Positions 1 to 6,387 of a DNA stretch of 10,104 nucleotides are shown in pieces. The DNA comes from Gammaproteobacteria bacterium (GTDB lineage: Bacteria > Pseudomonadota > Gammaproteobacteria > Pseudomonadales > Porticoccaceae): positions 1 to 10,104 of the forward strand of contig SBGI01000272.1 in assembly GCA_006227015.1 (NCBI GenBank), given 5' to 3'. Every line of letters starts with the position of its first letter. Position 1 is the first letter of the stretch. The notes beneath the pieces were generated by a model. The model made no database searches. It had not been told where the DNA came from and saw nothing but the letters and a program-made list of their open reading frames with translations. Made by a program: the position numbers and the translations under genes.

Positions 1-84
1 GGAGGGGCAGGGATTCGAACCCTGGGTACCTCTCGATACGCCGGTTTTCAAGACCGGTGCTTTCGACCACTCAGCCACCCCTCC
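1..84 (-). tRNA. tRNA-Ser(UGA), 3' end cut by window edge
   Basis: Read on the minus strand this folds as a class II tRNA. The acceptor stem is GGAGGGG/CCCCTCC, the anticodon arm CCGGT-CTTGAAA-ACCGG, the long variable arm GTATC-GAGA-GGTAC, and the T arm CAGGG-TTCGAAT-CCCTG. The anticodon is TGA, which reads UCA and UCG serine codons, and the long variable arm is the serine-type identity element. The discriminator base and any encoded CCA would lie before position 1, so they cannot be judged. It lies downstream of rne on the same strand but has a good promoter of its own. Confidence 0.97.
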
Positions 85-150
85 TGTAACTTTTTATGTG
101 GCTTCCTATCCAGGTAATAGCGAAGTTCACATCGGGCTAATCAGTAACGG

Positions 151-175
151 ATCTGCCTGAAAAAGTGCGGCAGAT
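151..175 (-). repeat. Inverted repeat ATCTGCC/GGCAGAT around the tRNA transcription start
   Basis: ATCTGCC (151-157) and GGCAGAT (169-175) are a perfect 7-bp inverted repeat with an 11-nt spacer, directly following the 181-214 hairpin. In rne read-through RNA it would form a second stem-loop. For the tRNA promoter it spans the expected start site near 167. Confidence 0.5.
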
Positions 176-201
176 TATACAGCGGATTACCCTCTGTTCA
201 A
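174..201 (-). promoter_or_regulatory. Sigma-70 promoter for tRNA-Ser
   Basis: On the minus strand TTGAAC (201-196) is followed after 16 nt by a perfect TATAAT (179-174). Transcription would start near 167, giving an 83-nt precursor leader before the tRNA. The bases after the -10 box (CTGCCGC) are G+C-rich, as in stable-RNA promoters under stringent control. The -35 box lies in the loop of the 181-214 inverted repeat, and the end of the -10 box overlaps the 151-175 repeat. Confidence 0.7.
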
Positions 202-214
202 GGGCGAATCCGCT
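181..214 (-). terminator. Hairpin just after the rne stop, possible 3' end of rne mRNA
   Basis: AGCGGATT (181-188) pairs perfectly with AATCCGCT (207-214), and CCCT (190-193) pairs with AGGG (201-204) across a small internal bulge, leaving a 7-nt loop. It starts 13 nt past the rne stop codon in the direction of rne transcription. No T-run follows on the minus strand, so it is not a classical intrinsic terminator. It may be a 3'-end stabilising structure left after processing or Rho-dependent termination. Confidence 0.4.
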
Positions 215-227
215 GTCATTTCCGGTT

Positions 228-3200
228 TTAGATACCCTGGCTGCTGCTTTGTGAAGCGTCATCCTGGTCATCGCTCTCAATGTCAGCTGGGTCCGAAGAT
301 TGAGATCCCGTAGATTTGGCCCTTGGGTCATTGGCGGCCCTCGGATGCTGGCTGGCGTGAACCTCAACCGGGGATGGTTTTGATGTATCCAGGGGCTGAG
401 CCGTGGGCCTGGTGCTTATATCAGTGACAATCTTGACCGCTTGCACCGGCTGCGGTTTGAGCCTGGGATCATTGCCCGCACGTTGTAGCCCTGCAGGTTG
501 CTCTTCCTTGGATTCAGGTTCGTTCGAGGCGGTAGCGGCAGTTTCTGCGTTTACATCTGACGGCTGCGCGCTATCAACATTGGTTTCTTCCGCTGCCTGC
601 TCAATGGTTGGCTCTGCTATATCGCTGGCTTCTGTGGCAGGGCTCCTTTCATCCGTAGTTTCGGCTTGGGGCTCTACAGGAGCGTCGACGGGCTGGGCCG
701 CCTCTTTGGAAGAGGGGGCGGTTGCTTCTTTTTCCAATGCGCTTTCAGGGCCGTTTGCTGTGGACTCTTCTACTGCCTCGCTGGTTGTGTCTGCATCAGG
801 AGTAGTCTCAACTGATTGAGTCTCATTTATAACCGGTTGCTCGGTTTCGACAGCTTCCACAGTTTCTGGCACAGCTTCCGAATCCAGTGGCAAAGGTTTA
901 TTTTCCAGTGTGCCCTGTAACTCTGAAGCTACTTCTGTGGCGGCTATGGTTTCATCAGAGGCAGGCGGTTCATTGGCCGTGGGCTCTTTCTGGGTTTCAG
1001 CCTCTGTTTGAGCTGCTGGTGCGGATGGTTTATCTGCGTCGACCACATCAATATCAGTATCAACATTGGCAATAGTGAACACTTCAGCCGGCTTTTCAGT
1101 GGCCTCTGCCGCAGGGGCTTCACGCTGCTGCATGGATGAGGGCGCTTCTTTCGTTGCCGGGGCAGTGGCGTTCGTTTTTTCTGCTGATGGAGCAGGGCTG
1201 ATGAGAGCCTCATCTTGATCCGCGCTCTGATTTTCAATACCTGCAGCATTTAACAGTTCTGGGGGCACATCACGACGAGGTCTGCGTTGGCGCGGGTTGC
1301 GGCGCTTGTCGCCCTCACGGCGAGGTGGACGCTGTTCAGTGCTGGTTTCAGGAGCTGTGTTTTCACTGGTTGAGGCCGCAACGGGCTCCTTTTCGGGGCG
1401 AGGTTTGCGTGGCTGCTGCTCACGGCGATTCTTTTGCTCTTCCCGGTTTTGCTGGTTGTCCCGTTGATCACCCTTGGTGTTCGGACGATTGCGGCCGCGC
1501 CCATTGCGGCGATCATCTTGGCGACGGCTGCGACCCTGAGGCCTTCTGTCATCGCGTCCACCATCACGACCACTGCGGGACTGACCGGTTTTCTTGGCGG
1601 GCGCTTTCTGCGCCTCACTGCCGAACAGAAGGGCAATCAGGCGCTTCAGAAGCCCCGGCTTTTCCTTGTTCTGAGGCTTGTGCTTGGACTCCGGTTTAGC
1701 CGTTGGTACCGGTGCTGGTTGCGAAGGTGTTGGTGTTTTTACTGCTGGTTGCAGAGCAGGAGGGACGGGCTTGACCACTTCTTGCTCGTTACTGTGCAGT
1801 TCTTCGTTATGTGTACTGGCCAGGCGGTAACTGTACTCGGTGGTTACCCCATCCTGTTCGCGAATGCGTTGAACCTGGAAGTGGGGGGTGTCCAGCTGTT
1901 CGCTGGGCAGTACAACAATTTTTGCACCGTGACGTTTTTCAATCTCGAAAATTTCTTTACGTTTTTCATTGAGCAGGAAGGTCGCTACCGAAACCGGCGT
2001 TATGGCGCGAATTTCTGCACTGAATTCTTTTTGTGCCTCTTCTTCTACCAGACGCAGTATCGACAAAGCGAGCGAGCGGGTGCCACGAATGGTGCCTTGT
2101 CCAAGACACCGTGGGCAAAGCTTGGAGGTGGTTTCTTCCAGCGATGGTCGCAGGCGTTGACGTGACATCTCCAGCAGCCCAAAGCGTGAGATTCGGCCCA
2201 CTTGTACCCGTGCGCGGTCAAGTTCCAGGGCATCGCGCATACGATTTTCCACATCCCGCTGGTTCTTGGTGGAGGTCATATCGATAAAATCGATCACCAC
2301 CAGCCCACCCATGTCTCTCAGGCGAAGTTGTCTGGCGACTTCGTCGGCGGCTTCCAGGTTTGTTCTCAAGGCAGTTTCTTCAATATCCCCACCACGGGTT
2401 GCTCTGGAGGAGTTAATGTCGATAGACACCAGTGCTTCTGTCACGTCGATCACAATGGAACCGCCAGAGGGCAGTTTTACTTCCCGCTCAAAGGCCGTTT
2501 CAATCTGGTTTTCAATTTGGTAGCGGTTAAAGAGGGGTAATGGATCTTCGTAGAATTTGACCCGGCTTTCAAAGTTGGGCATCACCTGCTTGATGAAGGC
2601 TGAGGCCAGCTCGAAGGCTTCACGGTTATCGACGATGACCTCGCCGACATCCTGGCGCAGGTAATCGCGTACCGCGCGAATGATGACATTGCTCTCCTGA
2701 AACAGGAAATGGGGGGCCTTGGCTTTATTGGCTTCCTCGCAGATGGTCTCCCATAGTTGCAACAGGTAGTCCAGATCCCATTGCAGTTCTTCAGATGAGC
2801 GGCCAATACCGGCGGTGCGCACAATAACGCCCATACCCTGAGGCGTTTTCAGATCCCGCATGGCAGCTTTCAGTTCTGAGCGCTCATCACCCTCAATTCG
2901 GCGTGAAATACCGCCAGCACGCGGGTTGTTTGGCATCAACACCATGTATCGACCGGCCAGGCTAATAAAAGTAGTTAGTGCCGCGCCCTTGTTGCCGCGC
3001 TCTTCCTTGTCTACCTGGACGACTACTTCAGTGCCTTCTTTGACTACATCCTGAATCTTGATGCGGCCTTCTACATCGGAGGGTTTTTTGGTGAAGTATT
3101 CGCGAGAGATTTCTTTGAGGGGGAGGAAGCCGTGACGCTCGGCGCCGTAATCGACAAAAGCGGCCTCAAGGCTCGGTTCTACCCGGGTAATTTTGCCTTT

Positions 3201-3326
3201 GTAGATATTGGCTTTGCGTTGTTCCCTGGTGCGGTTTTCCAGGTCGAGGTCATACAGACGTTGTCCATCGACCAATGCCACCCTAAGCTCTTCAGGTTGG
3301 GAGGCGTTTATGAGCATGCGTTTCAT
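228..3326 (-). CDS. rne: Ribonuclease E, degradosome scaffold
   Basis: Endoribonuclease that starts bulk mRNA decay and processes rRNA and tRNA precursors at the inner membrane. The first ~490 residues match E. coli RNase E almost throughout: S1 domain (about 36-125), 5'-sensor region with VRTAG near 169-173, catalytic DNase I-like domain with D303, N305 and D346, and zinc-link cysteines C404/C407 in CPRC. The C-terminal half is disordered and Pro/Glu/Ala-rich. Within it an amphipathic stretch, [13 protein letters not shown] (558-570), looks like the membrane-targeting helix. Arg-rich segments follow at about 583-644 and 666-686, then an acidic tract, then two NDPR motifs (952-955, 999-1002). 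At 1032 residues it is close to the E. coli length. The ATG is preceded by AGGA at 7 nt and begins MKRMLINAS as in E. coli. RNase E autoregulates through its mRNA leader in E. coli, and the long upstream region here would allow the same. Confidence 0.98.
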   Translation of the reverse strand: MKRMLINASQPEELRVALVDGQRLYDLDLENRTREQRKANIYKGKITRVEPSLEAAFVDYGAERHGFLPLKEISREYFTKKPSDVEGRIKIQDVVKEGTEVVVQVDKEERGNKGAALTTFISLAGRYMVLMPNNPRAGGISRRIEGDERSELKAAMRDLKTPQGMGVIVRTAGIGRSSEELQWDLDYLLQLWETICEEANKAKAPHFLFQESNVIIRAVRDYLRQDVGEVIVDNREAFELASAFIKQVMPNFESRVKFYEDPLPLFNRYQIENQIETAFEREVKLPSGGSIVIDVTEALVSIDINSSRATRGGDIEETALRTNLEAADEVARQLRLRDMGGLVVIDFIDMTSTKNQRDVENRMRDALELDRARVQVGRISRFGLLEMSRQRLRPSLEETTSKLCPRCLGQGTIRGTRSLALSILRLVEEEAQKEFSAEIRAITPVSVATFLLNEKRKEIFEIEKRHGAKIVVLPSEQLDTPHFQVQRIREQDGVTTEYSYRLASTHNEELHSNEQEVVKPVPPALQPAVKTPTPSQPAPVPTAKPESKHKPQNKEKPGLLKRLIALLFGSEAQKAPAKKTGQSRSGRDGGRDDRRPQGRSRRQDDRRNGRGRNRPNTKGDQRDNQQNREEQKNRREQQPRKPRPEKEPVAASTSENTAPETSTEQRPPRREGDKRRNPRQRRPRRDVPPELLNAAGIENQSADQDEALISPAPSAEKTNATAPATKEAPSSMQQREAPAAEATEKPAEVFTIANVDTDIDVVDADKPSAPAAQTEAETQKEPTANEPPASDETIAATEVASELQGTLENKPLPLDSEAVPETVEAVETEQPVINETQSVETTPDADTTSEAVEESTANGPESALEKEATAPSSKEAAQPVDAPVEPQAETTDERSPATEASDIAEPTIEQAAEETNVDSAQPSDVNAETAATASNEPESKEEQPAGLQRAGNDPRLKPQPVQAVKIVTDISTRPTAQPLDTSKPSPVEVHASQHPRAANDPRAKSTGSQSSDPADIESDDQDDASQSSSQGI

Positions 3327-3872
3327 TAAGTTTTCCTAATGTCTTGCGCATCACAAGCAACAGGATTACCGCTGAAACGGGAACGGCATGCGTACAAAAA
3401 ATCGGGCAAAAAGGTATCGTAACTAGCTAGTATGCCAATTAAGTTGGTTGTTTAACCTGTTGATTTTCCTAATATTGCCTTTATCAGTCACTAAATCTGT
3501 CCGGAGTTACCTTCGAGGGTTTATTCTGATCGTTTTGTCGCTAAATGTTCCTGGTAGGCATAAGACCATCTTCATTTAAGTCTCAAGCTGTCGCTCTACT
3601 TATCCGTGCCTCCGGTGTGTGTTGGGCAGGGATGCGACAGCTAGTCTTGCGCCACCATTTGAACAGAACTTATGTTCACGTTTCTTTGTTCGGTTACTGT
3701 TGCGCTATCAGCGCGGTTTTCTCTATGACGGCTGCAGTAATGGGTCGGCAGCCGTCGGAATTAATCTAATAAGTTGGGGGCTTTCGCCGCGTTGATCCGG
3801 AGTTATATTGCGTTTACCAGCCCGGGTGGACCACTTGTTTTTTGGTGTGCCCGGCGATACCGTCATCAACGA
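3327..3872 (-). promoter_or_regulatory. Long structured 5' leader of rne
   Basis: About 545 nt of gene-free sequence lies between the predicted rne start site and its ATG. Visible elements are an inverted repeat GACGGCTGC/GCAGCCGTC (3727-3735/3748-3756), a tight GCGCT-ATC-AGCGC hairpin (3702-3714), and a 9-bp pair AGCTGTCGC/GCGACAGCT (3586-3594/3634-3642) enclosing 39 nt. The rne Shine-Dalgarno decamer ATTAGGAAAA (complement of 3331-3340) recurs at 3464-3473. TCCGGAGTTA occurs at 3500-3509 and 3796-3805 on the plus strand. In E. coli the rne leader (361 nt) carries hairpins through which RNase E represses itself. I cannot align this leader to that one, so a shared mechanism is inference. Confidence 0.5.
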
Positions 3873-3878
3873 AGGGCG

Positions 3879-3907
3879 AATATAACAGGTATGCTTCCTG
3901 TCATCAA
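3879..3907 (-). promoter_or_regulatory. Sigma-70 promoter for rne
   Basis: On the minus strand TTGATG (3907-3902) is separated by exactly 17 nt from TATATT (3884-3879), predicting a start near 3872. No comparably good promoter was seen closer to rne, though closer ones cannot be excluded by eye. It lies about 65-90 bp from the divergent rluC promoter. Confidence 0.55.
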
Positions 3908-3972
3908 TTTATGTCCATGAAATGTGAACATAATCTTATGATTCATTGAGCATTTTCTGCTCTGATCTGATG

Positions 3973-4004
3973 TTGGTGTACCGAAAACGCTGTGCTGATA
4001 GAAT
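3973..4004 (+). promoter_or_regulatory. Candidate promoter for rluC and the HAD gene
   Basis: TTGGTG (3973-3978) lies about 18 nt before GATAGAAT (3997-4004), which contains -10-like hexamers, followed by a G+C-rich AGCGGCCC stretch. The start would fall near 4010-4012, a few bases before the ATG at 4015. The hexamers are imperfect, so this is weaker than the rne and yceD promoters. Confidence 0.4.
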
Positions 4005-4014
4005 AGCGGCCCTT

Positions 4015-4980
4015 ATGTCGATACCACCATCTATGTCTGATACCAATAGCAAACCTGTTGCCGTGCAAATGCTTGAAATTACTGAGCACCATGCCGGTCA
4101 GCGGATCGACAATTTTCTGCTCACATACCTGAAAGGAGTGCCAAAATCCCGGGTGTATCGCATTTTACGCAAGGGCGAGGTACGGGTTAACCGTTCCAGA
4201 ATTAAGGCCGATTATCGCTTGCAGGCAGGTGATCAGGTGAGAATTCCACCCATTCGGGTTGCAGAGCGTGACGTGCCGGCGGGGCCGAGCCCTCGTTTGC
4301 AGCAACTGCTGGAAAGCAGCATTATTTTTGAAGACGACAATATGCTGGTGATCAACAAGCCTGCGGGTCTGGCTGTGCATGGTGGCAGTGGTGTCAGCCT
4401 TGGTTTAATCGAATCGTTGCGTGCTGCCAGACCGGATCAACCCTTTCTGGAATTGGTGCACCGTCTGGACAGAGAGACTTCCGGCTGCCTGATGGTAGCG
4501 AAAAAACGTTCTGCGCTGCGTCATTTGCAAGAGGAAATGCGCGCTGGGCGGGTGAAGAAGGTTTATCTGGCGCTTGTGTGTGGACGCTGGCCCAAGGGTA
4601 TGAAGCGTGTCGATGTGCCTCTTCGCAAGAATGAGCTTAAATCAGGCGAGCGGGTGGTCAGGGTAGATGGAGAAGGCAAGCCATCGGTTACCCATTTTGC
4701 TGTACAGCAGCGTTTTGACCGCTACACACTGTTGGAGGCAACACTTGAGACCGGGAGAACCCATCAAATCAGGGTTCACAGTCAGTTTGCTGGCTGCCCT
4801 CTGGCAGGTGATGACAAGTATGGTGATGAGGCCTGCAATCGACAGCTGCGTCAGCTGGGGTTGAAGCGCATGTTTTTACATGCGCAGAAATTGCAGTTGC
4901 AGAGCCCATCCGGGCAAAAGCTCGGCATTGAGGCGCCAATACCTGATGAACTGGGAAGCGTGTTGGGGAAACTGGGGTAG
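4015..4980 (+). CDS. rluC: 23S rRNA pseudouridine synthase RluC
   Basis: RluA-family enzyme that converts uridines 955, 2504 and 2580 (E. coli numbering) of 23S rRNA to pseudouridine. An S4 RNA-binding domain covers roughly residues 28-85 (AGQRIDNFL, GVPKSRVYRILRKGEVRVN). The synthase domain follows with the catalytic aspartate D152 in HRLDRETSG and the GRTHQIRVH motif near 247-255. Length is 321 residues against 319 in E. coli. The start is uncertain. An ATG at 3946 lies upstream of the likely promoter and is unlikely. ATG 4015 would be almost leaderless. ATG 4033, giving MSDTNSKPV, fits homologue N-termini slightly better. None has a Shine-Dalgarno sequence. The stop is 3 nt before the HAD gene, so the two are probably translated together. 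Divergent rne is the usual neighbour. Confidence 0.93.
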   Translation: MSIPPSMSDTNSKPVAVQMLEITEHHAGQRIDNFLLTYLKGVPKSRVYRILRKGEVRVNRSRIKADYRLQAGDQVRIPPIRVAERDVPAGPSPRLQQLLESSIIFEDDNMLVINKPAGLAVHGGSGVSLGLIESLRAARPDQPFLELVHRLDRETSGCLMVAKKRSALRHLQEEMRAGRVKKVYLALVCGRWPKGMKRVDVPLRKNELKSGERVVRVDGEGKPSVTHFAVQQRFDRYTLLEATLETGRTHQIRVHSQFAGCPLAGDDKYGDEACNRQLRQLGLKRMFLHAQKLQLQSPSGQKLGIEAPIPDELGSVLGKLG

Positions 4981-4983
4981 TAA

Positions 4984-5649
4984 ATGGCGAAATTGTTGGT
5001 GTTTGACTGGGACGGAACGCTTTGTGACTCGCTATCCCGGATTGTTACCTGCATTTGTCTGGCGGCCGAAGAGATTGGACTACCGGCGCCACACCATGAT
5101 GCGGCAAAGGATATTGTCGGTCTCGGCCTGATAGATGCCCTGGAAAGGTTGTTTCCAGGTATTGAAAGTGAGCATATTCTTGCCATGCGAGACAGTTATT
5201 CACGCCACTTTGTCGAGCAGGATAGGGAGCCATCACCTTTTTTTGATGGGGTTATGGAAACGCTCGAATCACTGCATCAGCAAGGCTATTTGCTCACTGT
5301 TGCTACCGGAAAGAGTCGTCGGGGCCTGGATCGGGTATTAAAGGCCCGCGGCCTAGATAATTTCTTCCACGGCAGTCGCTGCGCGGATGAAACAGCCGGC
5401 AAGCCCGATCCGAAGATGTTGTTGGAGTTGATGGGTGAGTTTCAGGTCGCCCCTGAGCAGACGCTGATGGTCGGCGATACGGAATTTGATCTTGCCATGG
5501 CCGTCAGTGCCGGGGTGCCGCGGGTGGCGGTTAGTTACGGTGCGCACCATCCGGAACGATTGTTGAAATACCAGCCTCTGGCATGCATTGACCAATTTTC
5601 GCTGATTGATGGTGTCATAGAAAACTATAAAAAACAAATAATTAAATGA
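4984..5649 (+). CDS. HAD-superfamily phosphatase (phosphoglycolate phosphatase-like)
   Basis: A 221-residue haloacid dehalogenase-type hydrolase with all four motifs. Motif I is DWDGTLCDS with nucleophile D8 and acid/base D10, motif II has T108 in VATGKS, motif III has K140 in GKPDP, and motif IV has D165/D169 in GDTEFD. The helical insert after motif I (about 16-85) is the subclass I cap found in Gph-like enzymes. The likely reaction is magnesium-dependent hydrolysis of a small phosphomonoester in the cytoplasm. The substrate cannot be read from the sequence; phosphoglycolate or a sugar or nucleotide phosphate are guesses. It starts 3 nt after the rluC stop with a GGGG stretch (4974-4977) upstream, consistent with translational coupling. 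A HAD hydrolase follows rluC in pseudomonads too. Its stop is 5 bp from that of the convergent yceF. Confidence 0.9.
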   Translation: MAKLLVFDWDGTLCDSLSRIVTCICLAAEEIGLPAPHHDAAKDIVGLGLIDALERLFPGIESEHILAMRDSYSRHFVEQDREPSPFFDGVMETLESLHQQGYLLTVATGKSRRGLDRVLKARGLDNFFHGSRCADETAGKPDPKMLLELMGEFQVAPEQTLMVGDTEFDLAMAVSAGVPRVAVSYGAHHPERLLKYQPLACIDQFSLIDGVIENYKKQIIK

Positions 5650-5675
5650 TTTTTCTAAAGTATGTTATAGTTTTC
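5620..5675. repeat. 11-bp inverted repeat spanning both convergent stop codons
   Basis: GAAAACTATAA (5620-5630) and TTATAGTTTTC (5665-5675) are perfect complements with a 34-nt A+T-rich spacer. The spacer contains the HAD stop (5647-5649) and the yceF stop (5655-5657). The arms lie in the last codons of each gene. It could act as a symmetrical weak terminator or 3'-end structure, since no other terminator is visible between the genes. A chance origin in A+T-rich DNA remains possible. Confidence 0.5.
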
Positions 5676-6233
5676 GCGGCGCAACATCTGGCAGAGCCTT
5701 ATCAGCGGCAATCCCACTAGAGCCGTGGGATCACTGCTGTGAATTGCATCAAAAAGGGTGATGCCTAAACCCTCACTGCGAAAGCTACCGGCACAGCTAT
5801 AAGGTTCATCGCGTTCCAGGTAGGTGCTTATTTCAGTTTCTTCAAGGGTCTTGAACAGTACATCGGTTGTGACGATATCCACCTGGCAGTTTCCGTTGCC
5901 GCTGTTGAGTAGCGCGAGCCCGGTCAGAAACTGTACCCGTTTTCCAGATTGCTTGCGGAGTTGCTGTTGTGCATTGGCAAAATTGCCCGGTTTGGTGAGA
6001 ATGCTGTCACCAATCACGGCAACCTGGTCGGAACCGATGATCAGGCTGTCGGGATATTGTTCGCTAATAGCGCGCGCTTTGCCCTCGGAAAGTCTCCGCA
6101 CCATGCTGGAGGGCGTTTCATTCGGCAATTGTTGCTCGTCAATGTCCGGTGCATGTGCGCTGTAGGGCACGCGCAGTCGGTCGAGAAGGCTTCTCCGGTA
6201 GCTCGACGAAGAGGCGAGAATCAGTGGTTGCAC
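5655..6233 (-). CDS. yceF: Maf-family 7-methyl-GTP pyrophosphatase (YceF type)
   Basis: House-cleaning nucleotide pyrophosphatase that hydrolyses non-canonical nucleotides; the YceF subgroup prefers m7GTP. The 192-residue product matches E. coli YceF (194 residues) along its length. Features are the SSSxxR phosphate-binding motif near the N-terminus, the IIGSDQVAV segment with the catalytic aspartate, the AGSFRSEGLGITLFD segment typical of YceF rather than the dTTP-specific paralogue, and the C-terminal VGLPLIRLCQMLRRE. The start is GTG at 6233: AGGAG lies 5 nt upstream (6239-6243) and the protein then begins MQPLILAS, as E. coli begins MPKLILAS. A TTG at 6260 would add nine unconserved residues. 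It is convergent with the HAD gene and divergent from yceD. Confidence 0.93.
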   Translation of the reverse strand: MQPLILASSSSYRRSLLDRLRVPYSAHAPDIDEQQLPNETPSSMVRRLSEGKARAISEQYPDSLIIGSDQVAVIGDSILTKPGNFANAQQQLRKQSGKRVQFLTGLALLNSGNGNCQVDIVTTDVLFKTLEETEISTYLERDEPYSCAGSFRSEGLGITLFDAIHSSDPTALVGLPLIRLCQMLRRENYNIL

Positions 6234-6275
6234 GGTGTCTCCTGTATTCGGTAACTGCAATATTGGAAATTGGAT

Positions 6276-6294
6276 AGGCTATCACTTATAGCCT
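6276..6294. repeat. Palindrome AGGCTAT-CACTT-ATAGCCT over the yceF -10 box
   Basis: A perfect 7-bp inverted repeat with a 5-nt loop. On the plus strand it is followed by TTTT, resembling a small terminator, but no plus-strand gene ends just before it. It could be an operator on the yceF promoter or a hairpin shielding yceD from stray upstream transcription. Confidence 0.4.
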
Positions 6295-6312
6295 TTTCAC
6301 GGTGTTCTGTAA
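6285..6312 (-). promoter_or_regulatory. Candidate promoter for yceF
   Basis: Minus-strand TTACAG (6312-6307), 16-nt spacer, TATAAG (6290-6285). The start would be near 6278, giving a leader of about 45 nt that contains the AGGAG site. The -10 box lies within the palindrome at 6276-6294. Confidence 0.45.
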
Positions 6313-6349
6313 CTGACGCCGGATGTGGCTGATCTGGAGGAATTTTTCT

Positions 6350-6378
6350 TTGACAGATCAAAGTGATATCACTATTAT
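6350..6378 (+). promoter_or_regulatory. Near-consensus sigma-70 promoter for the yceD-rpmF-plsX-fab run
   Basis: A perfect TTGACA (6350-6355), 17-nt spacer, TATTAT (6373-6378), then TGCGCGCC. This is the best promoter in the window. The -10 box ends 9 bp before the yceD ATG, so the transcript should start about 1-5 nt before the start codon. The G+C-rich stretch after the -10 box suits growth-rate control of a ribosomal protein operon. Confidence 0.8.
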
Positions 6379-6387
6379 TGCGCGCCT

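Noticed and set aside
403..819. A Ser/Ala-rich 138-codon plus-strand frame opposite the RNase E tail
   Set aside because: It mirrors the low-complexity Glu/Ala/Thr-rich tail of RNase E; the Ser-rich pattern is a by-product of those codons.
1434..2165. A 243-codon plus-strand open frame opposite rne
   Set aside because: It lies wholly within the conserved RNase E coding sequence, has no recognisable domain and no good ribosome site, and its composition is what the complement of rne codons gives.
3545..3769. A 74-codon plus-strand frame in the rne-rluC intergenic region
   Set aside because: No Shine-Dalgarno sequence or promoter directly upstream, no recognisable domain, and it overlaps the inverted repeats of the rne leader. 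It could only be rescued by conservation data.
3670..3933. Inverted decamers TTATGTTCAC (3670-3679) and GTGAACATAA (3924-3933)
   Set aside because: Exact but A+T-rich and 245 bp apart; no sign of a transposon end or operator pair, so chance is the simplest explanation.
3946..4014. Upstream in-frame extension of rluC from ATG 3946
   Set aside because: It would place the likely rluC promoter inside the coding region and add residues with no counterpart in RluC homologues.
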